The position numbers were made by a program, and so were the translations under genes. A stretch of 5,464 bases of DNA from Verrucomicrobiia bacterium (GTDB lineage: Bacteria > Verrucomicrobiota > Verrucomicrobiia > Opitutales > Opitutaceae), in the NCBI GenBank assembly GCA_030424825.1, contig JAUHWE010000360.1:1-5464 (forward strand), given 5' to 3'. Below, one piece after another: positions 1 to 5,464 of this stretch (the first letter of the stretch is position 1; each line of letters starts with the position of its first letter). The notes beneath the pieces were generated by a model that saw only the letters and a program-made list of their open reading frames with translations, did not search any database and had not been told where the DNA came from.

Positions 1-630
1 CTTGGCTTGCCATCAGTGCTGGCGGCGACGGGCGATGGGGTCGAGTCATCACCGATCCTTCGTGGAGTTTGGGTCTTGGAAAATGTATTCGGGAAACACG
101 TACCGCCGCCACCGGCTAATATTCCAGCGATCGATGTGGATATTTCCCAGGCGAATGGGGTCCGAGAGATCCTCGACGCTCACAAAGCGAATGAGTCGTG
201 CAGCAAGTGCCACCGGTCCATAGACCCGGTGGGACTAGCCTTGGAGAACTACGATGCTATCGGCGGTTGGCGGATGGCCTACCGGGATTCCTATCAGATC
301 ACCGAGTCTCAGGAAGGAACATCACACGATCGAATAGGCACCGAGATTGACGCGGCTTCCTTGTCGTTGCCAATCGATACGCAGGGGGAGCTTCCTGATG
401 GGACCTCGCTTAGCGGCCCTGCGGAGATAAAGGCCTATCTGCTGGAAAACCGAGAACGGTTCACTCGCTGTCTAGCGACCAAGCTCTTTGAGTATAGCAC
501 CGGGCGTGTGCCCAGTCTGGGCGACCGACGCGTGATCGAACAGATCGTCGCTCGCGAACCTGAGTCGGGCTACGGAATGGTCGATCTCATTGCTGAACTG
601 GTTCAAAGCGAGTCGTTTCTGACCCCTTGA
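1..630 (+). CDS. DUF1592/DUF1588/DUF1585-type planctomycete cytochrome-like protein, C-terminal part (5' end missing)
   Basis: This is the C-terminal 209 residues of a large exported protein of the PVC 'DUF1587-DUF1592-DUF1588-DUF1585' family. Codon 1 is already inside the gene and reads in frame 1, so the TTG at position 7 is not the real start. Residues 16-36 (SSPILRGVWVLEN, then a PPPP run at 35-38) match the DUF1588 signature. DUF1588 ends with a c-type heme motif CSKCH (C67, C70, H71) and the typical IDPVGLALENYDAIGGWR at 74-91. DUF1585 follows: IDTQGELPDG at 125-134, then KLFEYSTGR at 161-169, and the ending SESFLTP is normal for the family. The linker between the WR motif and the IDxxGELPDG motif (residues 92-124) is long and polar compared with the compact linker I remember for the family. 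Whole proteins are usually several hundred residues long, so most of the gene lies upstream. The role is inferred to be extracytoplasmic electron transfer; no enzyme activity is established. A gene for a DUF1552 protein often neighbours this family, but none is seen here. Confidence 0.93.
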   Translation, partial: LGLPSVLAATGDGVESSPILRGVWVLENVFGKHVPPPPANIPAIDVDISQANGVREILDAHKANESCSKCHRSIDPVGLALENYDAIGGWRMAYRDSYQITESQEGTSHDRIGTEIDAASLSLPIDTQGELPDGTSLSGPAEIKAYLLENRERFTRCLATKLFEYSTGRVPSLGDRRVIEQIVAREPESGYGMVDLIAELVQSESFLTP

Positions 631-649
631 AGGGTCGCATTCCAGTAAA

Positions 650-679
650 CACAGGATATTCACGGGTGAATAGACTGTG
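650..679. other. Near-perfect 30-base palindrome / hairpin with a central tandem G-A mismatch
   Basis: The outer arm CACAG (650-654) pairs with CTGTG (675-679). The inner arm TATTCAC (657-663) pairs with GTGAATA (666-672) around GG. The two arms are separated by GA on both strands (655-656 opposite 673-674), so the only interruption in the stem is a symmetric tandem G-A mismatch, a type known to be tolerated in RNA helices. As RNA, the inner part would probably be six pairs closed by a CGGG loop. The element starts 19 bases after the stop codon of the cytochrome-like gene. No T-run follows directly, so it is not a textbook intrinsic terminator. It could be a 3'-end stabilising or processing hairpin, or a dyad operator for a dimeric regulator. 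The symmetry is seen directly; the function is inference. Confidence 0.75.
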
Positions 680-692
680 CTAGATTGGATAT

Positions 693-738
693 AACCCCTC
701 CGCATGATTGGCCAAAGGGACAATGGGTTGATTTTTTT
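693..738 (+). terminator. Possible weak intrinsic terminator: bulged stem followed by T7
   Basis: CAATGGGTT (721-729) can pair with ATTG (707-710) and AACCC (693-697), leaving a nine-base bulge on the 5' side and a loop of about ten bases. Two bases after the stem comes T7 (732-738). The T-run and its position between two same-strand genes fit termination after the cytochrome-like gene. The large bulge makes the stem weak, and the region is also simply AT-rich, so this is a low-confidence call. Confidence 0.25.
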
Positions 739-878
739 GTATGGTTTCTTAGTTTTTGACTCCGATCGATTTACCCCCCCGTACGATGCCTGTCTATTCT
801 TCTCCTTTGCTTTGCCTCATTTGTGTCCCACCTGCTGGGAAGCGCTTCGGGGCTCTCAATTTTAATCTTTTAATACGT

Positions 879-1745
879 ATGCTTAACACACCGCTCTTAA
901 CGTTAGTCGCGATCATTGGCCTTACCAGTCTGACCAGAACTTCATTTGCTGAAACGAAGCAACCCCACATTGTATTGGTGGCTGGGACGCTCCACTATTC
1001 GCCGGAATTGACCTTGCCAGTGTTTGCCAAGGAGCTGGATCGGTACGGTTTTCGAACGACAGTAGTTATGGGCGAAGGCGATCCCGAAAAGAAAACGGAA
1101 AATGTCCTGCCGGGAATCGAAGCGCTGAACGACGCGGATGCGGCCATCTTCTTCATGCGGTTTCTGAATCTGCCGGATGACGAGTGGCAGCCCATCGAAC
1201 ACTATGTAGCGGCTGGAAAGCCGGTTATTGGGCTGCGTACCGCTAATCACTCTTTCAAGTATCCGAAAGGGCATGAACGATTTGATTGGAACGATGGTTT
1301 CGGAAGAAGAGTGATTGGGACGCCCTACATCGTTCACCAGTCGAGCGTGACGCAGATTAGCGTGGTGGAAAAACATTTGAAGCACCCGATTATGGCCCAC
1401 GTGGATACGGCGGTTTGGGAGTCGTTGGGGACGCTCTATTTAACGCGTCTCCAACCGGGCTGTATTCCTCTGATGTCCGGGACCGGAACGGGTAAGATGC
1501 GATTGCTGGAACGGAGCTTTGGAACGACTCTCGTAAATGAAAGCGAAGCAGATATCGTGGCTTGGGCGTGGGAGAACGAATGGGGTGGCAAGGTGTTCGG
1601 CTCGACGTTGGGTCACCCGGGCGACTTTGCTGAGGAGTCCTTCACGCGCCTGCTAGTGAACAGTGTTTTCTGGGCGGTTGGAAAGACGCCACCAGGTGCC
1701 GACACGAAGATCAATACTTGGGATATTAAGAGAGCGGACAAATAG
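879..1745 (+). CDS. Secreted ThuA-like domain protein
   Basis: The product has 288 residues and matches the ThuA-like (trehalose-utilisation A, glutamine-amidotransferase-like fold) family that is abundant in PVC genomes. I chose ATG 879 because it opens directly onto a signal peptide: a hydrophobic stretch at residues 5-17, then TSFA with likely cleavage after A24. The mature protein begins with a beta strand HIVLVAGTLHYSPE (30-43). Family landmarks follow: FFMRFLNLPDDEW (91-103), GKPVIGLRTANHSF (113-126), and near the C-terminus the TLGHP segment (243-247) leading to a helix ending in NSVFWAVGK (261-269). The length is normal for a single-domain ThuA protein. The domain is thought to act on or bind sugars, but no catalytic mechanism is established for this PVC branch; export to the periplasm or outside is inferred. 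No Shine-Dalgarno sequence is visible before the ATG (the preceding 20 bases are T/A-rich). The next gene starts 135 bases downstream. Confidence 0.9.
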   Translation: MLNTPLLTLVAIIGLTSLTRTSFAETKQPHIVLVAGTLHYSPELTLPVFAKELDRYGFRTTVVMGEGDPEKKTENVLPGIEALNDADAAIFFMRFLNLPDDEWQPIEHYVAAGKPVIGLRTANHSFKYPKGHERFDWNDGFGRRVIGTPYIVHQSSVTQISVVEKHLKHPIMAHVDTAVWESLGTLYLTRLQPGCIPLMSGTGTGKMRLLERSFGTTLVNESEADIVAWAWENEWGGKVFGSTLGHPGDFAEESFTRLLVNSVFWAVGKTPPGADTKINTWDIKRADK

Positions 1746-1880
1746 ACACAAAGTATGCCTCATTTTTTCCATGAACAGGTAGGGCAGCGACCTCCGGGCG
1801 TGCCGCAGTGGTTTGTTCTTCTGTCGCGGTACACCCAGAGGTGGTTGCCTCGCGTATTGAGGGTAGGCGCTAATCAAACA
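1746..1880. other. Intergenic leader between the ThuA-like and SGNH-like genes
   Basis: I see no gene or convincing terminator in these 135 bases. The frame of the downstream gene stays open back to ATG 1755, but the 42 extra residues are rich in Arg, Pro and aromatic residues and unlike a signal peptide. A weak GAGG/CCTC stem (1838-1841 with 1848-1851) and a GGCA/TGCC pairing (1783-1786 with 1801-1804) are no better than expected by chance. The absence of a terminator leaves open that the ThuA-like and SGNH-like genes are transcribed together. Confidence 0.55.
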
Positions 1881-3131
1881 ATGAATACACGTACACTCGC
1901 TTTGATGTTAATATCCTTAGGCTTCCTTTTGGGAGCAGGAACGGTACGGGCGGGTTCGCCCTTGCTGCCCGGTATTCGCATTGCGATTGTAGGCAACACA
2001 TTTGCCGATCAGCTTCGCTCTCATGGATACTTGGAGACACTTCTTTTGCAGCATTGGCGGGAAGAACCGGTTTCGATACGGAATTTGGGTTGGGCAGGCG
2101 ACATGCTTTCAGCCCGTGATCGGCCCACCAATTTTCCGACGGAGGAGTCCACATTGCGGGACCATCAAACTGACGTAATCATCGCCTGCTTTGGGATGGG
2201 GGAGTCGTTCGATGGAGAGGCGGGTATCGAGAATTTCAAGTCAGACCTAAAGGCCTTCATCGTCTCTCATCGCGGAAAGCAGTACAATGGTGATTCGGAA
2301 GTCCGGCTGATTCTAGTTTCCCCGATTGCCTACGAGGATCTTGGAGAATTGACCCCGAAGGTTGTGGAGAGAAACCGTGATCTGCAACGATACACAGAGG
2401 CCATGCAAAAAGTCGCTGCCGCCGAAAAGGTGCCTTTTGTGAATCTATACGAGCCAACCCGGGCTCTGATGTTAGACCCTGATGCGATTCCTCTAACGAC
2501 CAACGGTATTCACTTGAACGAATATGGCTACTGGGTGGTGTCGCGCATTCTATACGAAGGATTCTTTGAAGATGAAGGCGCTCCCAGGGGACAGCCCTGG
2601 CAGCTTAAGGTCGATGCCGCTGCCAAAAAGGGAGAAGGGGTTGGGCTTTCTCTCTCAGGCATATCCTCAAGTCATCGCGAACTCAGTTTCCGCGTAACGG
2701 AAGAGTCCAGTCCGTCATTGCCTCCGCCGACCCAACGTGAATTGCCCGCTAGTCTCAACTCAAGGCGTGATACCGTGTTTGTTAAGAATCTGCAGCCGGG
2801 GAATTACGTGCTTATGGTTGATGGCGAAAGAGTTGTTTCTGCTAGCCACGATGAATGGGCGAACGGGGTGGCGGTCGATTCTTCGCCGGCTCATCGGGAT
2901 GGTGAGGCCTTCCGAAATGCGGTGAACGACAAGAATCTACAATTCATCTACAGTTGGAAGGCCCTCAACCAAGTCCATATCGTAGGGGAACGACGCAACT
3001 CGCCCAGTGGTCGGGCCTTGCCTGCCGAGATCGTGGCTTTCAAAGAGCTTGCGGACCAGAAAGACGCGGCACTTGAGGGAGGTATTGAGCTCAAGACTCG
3101 GGAGTGGCGTCTAATTCCGGATACAAACTAA
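1881..3131 (+). CDS. Secreted SGNH/GDSL-hydrolase-like protein with substituted active-site residues
   Basis: The product has 416 residues. ATG 1881 was chosen because it begins a clear signal peptide (MNTRTLALMLISLGFLLGAG, likely cleavage after VRA at residue 24). Residues about 31-230 form an SGNH-fold domain of the PVC subfamily: block I is VGNTFAD (37-43), block II NLGWAGD (68-74), block III FGMGESF (104-110), and the C-terminal block NGIHLNEYGYW (208-218). Relative to classical SGNH enzymes the nucleophile Ser is Thr40, the block III Asn is Gly107, and the Asp of DxxH is Asn208; His211 and Gly70 are kept. Residues about 235-416 form a C-terminal extension with NLQPGNYVLMVDGERV (303-318), DEWANGV (324-330) and DKNLQFIYSWKALNQ (350-364), which this subfamily usually carries. 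Such genes are commonly found beside PVC-type heme dehydrogenases, as here. Classical esterase activity is doubtful, and a binding or altered catalytic role is possible. No Shine-Dalgarno sequence is seen; GAGGG at 1859-1863 is too far upstream. Confidence 0.9.
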   Translation: MNTRTLALMLISLGFLLGAGTVRAGSPLLPGIRIAIVGNTFADQLRSHGYLETLLLQHWREEPVSIRNLGWAGDMLSARDRPTNFPTEESTLRDHQTDVIIACFGMGESFDGEAGIENFKSDLKAFIVSHRGKQYNGDSEVRLILVSPIAYEDLGELTPKVVERNRDLQRYTEAMQKVAAAEKVPFVNLYEPTRALMLDPDAIPLTTNGIHLNEYGYWVVSRILYEGFFEDEGAPRGQPWQLKVDAAAKKGEGVGLSLSGISSSHRELSFRVTEESSPSLPPPTQRELPASLNSRRDTVFVKNLQPGNYVLMVDGERVVSASHDEWANGVAVDSSPAHRDGEAFRNAVNDKNLQFIYSWKALNQVHIVGERRNSPSGRALPAEIVAFKELADQKDAALEGGIELKTREWRLIPDTN

Positions 3132-3164
3132 GAATGTACGCATGAGCTTGATCGAGCATAGTCA

Positions 3165-3185
3165 GAACCCCACGCCGCTTTGCGA
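3165..3185. repeat. Intergenic direct repeat, copy 1
   Basis: These 21 bases, beginning GAACCCCACGCC and ending TTGCGA, recur at 3226-3246 with 19 of 21 identical bases; the mismatches are at repeat positions 13 and 15. The start-to-start distance is 61 bases. The copy lies 33 bases after the stop codon of the SGNH-like gene and overlaps the hairpin at 3170-3190. It is part of a composite palindromic element that resembles the REP/BIME type of dispersed repeat. Confidence 0.75.
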
Positions 3186-3190
3186 CGTGG
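3170..3190. other. GC-rich hairpin after the SGNH-like gene
   Basis: CCACG (3170-3174) pairs with CGTGG (3186-3190), and CGC (3176-3178) pairs with GCG (3182-3184) around a TTT loop, with one C-A mismatch in the stem (3175 opposite 3185). It is compact and GC-rich and sits 38 bases after the stop codon, but no T-run follows. It could help end or protect the upstream transcript, or it could be one palindromic unit of the repeat element around it. Confidence 0.7.
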
Positions 3191-3258
3191 CTACGCGAGG
3201 GACTAGTATGGGTACCCTGCTTCCCGAACCCCACGCCCCGTTGCGAATAGCCACGTCG
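3183..3258. repeat. Perfect 11-base inverted repeat
   Basis: CGACGTGGCTA at 3183-3193 is the exact reverse complement of TAGCCACGTCG at 3248-3258, with 54 bases between the arms. The arms are the 3' parts of the two direct-repeat copies, so copy 1 and copy 2 share the same first part but carry this motif in opposite orientation. The space between holds small palindromes ACTAGT (3202-3207) and GGGTACCC (3210-3217). Confidence 0.75.
3226..3246. repeat. Intergenic direct repeat, copy 2
   Basis: This is the second copy of the 21-base repeat (see 3165-3185), starting GAACCCCACGCC. Its CCACGCC (3231-3237) also pairs with GGCGTGG at 3290-3296. Downstream of this copy the motif TAGCCACGTCG replaces the inverted form found after copy 1. 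Confidence 0.75.
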
Positions 3259-3296
3259 AGTTCAGCTCGTAGAGCTAGGCCAGCCATTCGGCGTGG
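3231..3296. repeat. CCACGCC / GGCGTGG inverted repeat
   Basis: CCACGCC (3231-3237) is the exact reverse complement of GGCGTGG (3290-3296); the same CCACGCC heptamer also occurs in copy 1 at 3170-3176. Inside lies a small hairpin, AGCTC (3264-3268) with GAGCT (3272-3276) around GTA. The right arm ends 29 bases before the start codon of the dehydrogenase-like gene, so an RNA fold here could reach its leader. Regulatory meaning is inference only. Confidence 0.6.
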
Positions 3297-3325
3297 AATC
3301 TGCAAATAATGATAGCCCAAATTTC

Positions 3326-5464
3326 ATGAAACGCCTTCTAGTCATTCCAGTTCTACTCTCTTTATTGTCGAATTCCTTACCCGGACAGGGGGCTGACGGA
3401 ATAAGAATCGCCAATCTTCAAGGGGCTGATTTGGATTTGATGAACAATCACGATCCCGCGTCGGAGCTTGAAAATTTTGAATTACTCCCTGGATACGAAG
3501 CGAATCTCTTTGCTGCGGATCCGATGTTGGCCAATCCCATCCATATGGTTTGGGATTCCCGGGGCCGCCTCTGGGTGGCCTGCTCCTGGGCCTATCCCCA
3601 AATAAAGCCGGGTGATGTGGCGAATGACAAAATCATCATTCTGGAGGATACCGATAACGACGGAGTCGCCGACAAATCGACTGTTTTTGCAGACGGACTT
3701 TATCTGCCCACAGGAATCGAGTTAGCGAATGGAGGCTGCTACGTTGCCCAATCTCCGGACGTACTATTTCTCAAGGATACGGATGGGGATGATGTAGCCG
3801 ACGTTAAGCAGCTGGCTTTGACGGGTTTCGGGATCGAAGATAATCACCACTCGATCAGCGCCTGGCGTCGCGGTCCAGGGGGCTGGATCTACTTTCAGGA
3901 GGGGATCTTTCTTCACACGCAGGTCGAAACGCAGCATGGAGTCGTGCGCAATTTCAATGGAGGGGTTTACCAGTACAATCCGAGGACACAAGAACTGAGA
4001 ATGTTCTGTAGGGGGACGGGTGGAAACCCTTGGGGGCATGTATTTGACCATTGGGGACAATCCTTCATGGTTAACAATCCGCGCATTATGTACCTGACCC
4101 CGGGCACGGGCGCCTCGAATGAGCCGTCTCGTATTCCGCCGCTCATAACGACGGAAAAGCAATGCGGCGGGGACATCGTGACCGGGACGCATCTTCCTGA
4201 TGAAATCCAAGGGCAACTTTTAACAGGGCGTTTTAAAAGCCGGACGGTTGTCCGGTATGAGTTTGTCGAAGACGGGGCAGGCTTTAGCGCGAATGTGCTT
4301 GAGTCCCTCGTCAAATCGAAGCACCCGAATTTCAGACCGGTGGATATTAAGATCGGTCCCGATGGCGCAATCTATGTTGCCGATTGGTACAACTCGATCA
4401 TCAACCATGCCCAGCATGATTTTCGTGATCCACGCCGCGATCATGATCACGGCCGTATCTGGAGAATTATCTACAAGGACCGTCCCCTTGTAAAGAAGCC
4501 GCAACTGGTGGGTGCACCTGTTCACGAGTTAGTAGATCATCTTCGAAGCCCGGAAGCTTGGACGCGGCATCAGGCTCGCAAGGAATTGAGCGAACGAAAC
4601 CCCGATGAAGTTTTGGCAACTGTGGAGAATTGGGTGGAAGTCTTAGATTCGAATGCGGATCAATACGATCACCACCTCGTCGAAGCCATGTGGGCTTGCC
4701 AGAACGTGGAACGCGTTAGCGAGAAAGTTCTAAGTCGTGTATTGTCATCAAAGAACGGGTACGCACGTTCAGCGGGAGCCCGGGTGATTCGCTACTGGCA
4801 GGAAGAGTTGTCGGATCCAGTGGGAATGATTCGTCAGCTTGCAGGAGACAGTTTTCCCCGTACACGAATGGAAGCGATCTTGTCCGCGGGATACATTCCC
4901 CAGGCAGAGGCGGTTCCTGCGGCTCTAATGGCTTTGGACCATGAGCGTGACCGATTTATCAACGCGACCCTTCCTTCAACGATGAAAGGGCTTGAAGCGT
5001 ATTGGGTGCCCGCGCTCGAAAAGGATGACTTGGATTTTGCCAAACCGGCCCACAGAGAATACGCGGAGCAATTCGCCGGGATCGGAATAGACAAACGTTT
5101 GATTGCCTTGATGGGCGACCCTAATCCAGCTCCAGGCGATATTGCAGTGGTAAAAAAGCAATTTGTGGCCACGCCGAGCGCAAAGCTCGTTCGACTGGTT
5201 GTGAATGCGGTAGGGAAAGACGCGATACAGTCAGATGCGGTTTCAATGGAAATTTTGGATGGCTTGAGTCTGATTGGTGATCGCACCGAGCTGGAGACGT
5301 CGCGAAATTTCGCGAACCTGATACCCGCGCTTTCCCACTCGAACGATGGGGTTGCCGTCAAGGTGGCGGCCAGCCTGGGCTCCTGGCAAGTGTTGTCCGC
5401 TGGACCTGAGTTGCTCGCCTTGCTCAAAGATCGAGGACGGGCCGCGGAAGTACGGAAGGCCGCA
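3326..5464 (+). CDS. PVC-type 'membrane-bound dehydrogenase / heme-binding CxxCH' protein, N-terminal part (3' end missing)
   Basis: The reading frame is open from ATG 3326 to the last base, giving 713 residues without a stop. An in-frame stop at 3248-3250 bounds the start, and ATG 3326 opens a signal peptide (KR, then LLVIPVLLSLL; cleavage probably near A23). Residues about 50-385 match the PVC-specific dehydrogenase-like domain (NCBI model TIGR02604, as I recall it), which resembles the soluble glucose dehydrogenase beta-propeller: FELLPGYEANLFAADPMLANP (51-71), DSRGRLWVACSWAYP (77-91), LTGFGIEDNHHS (165-176), GGNPWGHVFDHWGQSF (232-247), VADWYNSII (351-359) and GRIWRI (376-381). Two acidic calcium-site-like motifs occur, DTDNDGVAD (108-116) and DTDGDDVAD (151-159). 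Residues about 396-713 are helical and HEAT-like. The family usually ends in a CxxCH heme domain; none is in the visible part, so it is expected downstream. Inferred role: exported oxidation of a sugar or alcohol with electrons passed to heme; substrate and cofactor are unknown. Confidence 0.93.
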   Translation, partial: MKRLLVIPVLLSLLSNSLPGQGADGIRIANLQGADLDLMNNHDPASELENFELLPGYEANLFAADPMLANPIHMVWDSRGRLWVACSWAYPQIKPGDVANDKIIILEDTDNDGVADKSTVFADGLYLPTGIELANGGCYVAQSPDVLFLKDTDGDDVADVKQLALTGFGIEDNHHSISAWRRGPGGWIYFQEGIFLHTQVETQHGVVRNFNGGVYQYNPRTQELRMFCRGTGGNPWGHVFDHWGQSFMVNNPRIMYLTPGTGASNEPSRIPPLITTEKQCGGDIVTGTHLPDEIQGQLLTGRFKSRTVVRYEFVEDGAGFSANVLESLVKSKHPNFRPVDIKIGPDGAIYVADWYNSIINHAQHDFRDPRRDHDHGRIWRIIYKDRPLVKKPQLVGAPVHELVDHLRSPEAWTRHQARKELSERNPDEVLATVENWVEVLDSNADQYDHHLVEAMWACQNVERVSEKVLSRVLSSKNGYARSAGARVIRYWQEELSDPVGMIRQLAGDSFPRTRMEAILSAGYIPQAEAVPAALMALDHERDRFINATLPSTMKGLEAYWVPALEKDDLDFAKPAHREYAEQFAGIGIDKRLIALMGDPNPAPGDIAVVKKQFVATPSAKLVRLVVNAVGKDAIQSDAVSMEILDGLSLIGDRTELETSRNFANLIPALSHSNDGVAVKVAASLGSWQVLSAGPELLALLKDRGRAAEVRKAA

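Larger units (their letters stand above)
631..878. other. Intergenic region between the cytochrome-like gene and the ThuA-like gene
   Basis: I see no gene in these 248 bases. A small GACCC/GGGTC stem (621-625 with 632-636) spans the upstream stop codon. A strong palindrome lies at 650-679 and a weak stem followed by seven T residues ends at 738; both are listed separately. A C7 run sits at 774-780. The frame of the ThuA-like gene stays open upstream to a TTG at 756, but the 41 residues it would add do not look like a signal peptide or a domain, so I treat this stretch as untranslated leader. TTGACT at 756-761 resembles a -35 box but has no acceptable -10 box at normal spacing. TGCTAGATT at 678-686 resembles an extended -10 box but lacks a good -35 box. 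I therefore do not call a promoter. Confidence 0.7.

Noticed and set aside
472..723. Minus-strand ORF overlapping the end of the cytochrome-like gene
   Set aside because: It lies largely antisense to conserved DUF1585 sequence and shows no recognisable domain.
732..780. T7 and C7 runs as possible phase-variable tracts
   Set aside because: Both are outside the likely coding region, short, and not placed between convincing promoter elements.
756..787. TTGACT as a -35 box with TACGAT as a -10 box
   Set aside because: The spacing would be 20 bases and the -10 match is poor, so a promoter call is not supported.
756..878. In-frame upstream extension of the ThuA-like gene from TTG 756
   Set aside because: The 41 extra residues are not signal-like or domain-like, whereas the ATG at 879 opens directly onto a clear signal peptide.
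1755..1880. In-frame upstream extension of the SGNH-like gene from ATG 1755
   Set aside because: The added 42 residues are Arg/Pro/aromatic-rich and would bury the signal peptide that starts at ATG 1881.
3165..3260. Two similar 35-base units with a 26-base gap, considered as a minimal CRISPR
   Set aside because: There are only two copies, their second halves diverge and are partly inverted, and no cas gene is near; a palindromic intergenic repeat explains it better.
3764..4314. Overlapping minus-strand ORFs of 150 and 115 residues
   Set aside because: Both are antisense to the strongly conserved dehydrogenase-like domain and have no family resemblance; they are by-products of codon use.
4424..4449. 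CCACGCCGCGA and the nearby GATCATGATC palindrome inside the dehydrogenase-like gene, as another copy of the intergenic repeat
   Set aside because: The match to the intergenic unit is short and lies in codons for a conserved DPRRDxxHGR segment, so coding constraint explains it.
4834..5427. Minus-strand ORF of 197 residues
   Set aside because: It is antisense to the HEAT-like region of the dehydrogenase-like gene, is Ser/Ala-rich in a way expected from complementary codons, and shows no domain.

Overview
The window carries four genes, all on the + strand, all from families that are typical of the Planctomycetes-Verrucomicrobia (PVC) superphylum. The suggested source is a PVC bacterium, more likely a verrucomicrobial or planctomycetal genome or metagenome contig than anything else. 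This rests on family recognition: the end of a DUF1592/DUF1588/DUF1585 'planctomycete cytochrome' protein, a secreted ThuA-like protein, a secreted SGNH/GDSL-like protein of the PVC subfamily, and the start of a PVC-type 'membrane-bound dehydrogenase / heme-binding CxxCH' protein. The three gene starts that can be seen lack a convincing Shine-Dalgarno sequence, which fits this reading but does not prove it.

Layout. 1-630: C-terminal 209 residues of the multidomain cytochrome-like protein, with one CxxCH heme motif; its 5' part lies outside the window. 631-878: intergenic, with a striking near-perfect 30-base palindrome at 650-679 and a weaker stem followed by T7. 879-1745: ThuA-like protein with signal peptide. 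1746-1880: short intergenic stretch without convincing structure. 1881-3131: SGNH-fold protein with signal peptide, in which the usual nucleophile serine and other block residues are replaced. 3132-3325: intergenic region packed with direct and inverted copies of a CCACGCC/ACGTGGCTA repeat. 3326 to the window end: signal peptide, beta-propeller-like dehydrogenase domain and HEAT-like helical region of the PVC-type heme protein, cut off before the expected C-terminal CxxCH domain.

How they may work together (inference). All three genes with a visible start encode a signal peptide, and the first belongs to a family of exported cytochrome-like proteins. Together they look like an extracytoplasmic set that could bind or oxidise sugars or polysaccharide fragments and pass electrons to c-type hemes. 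No substrate can be read from the sequence. The gaps of 248, 135 and 194 bases mean the genes are not a tightly packed operon, and several may have their own promoters. The families are known, but their biochemistry is largely undefined. The most unusual items at sequence level are the two structured intergenic regions and the degenerate SGNH active site.
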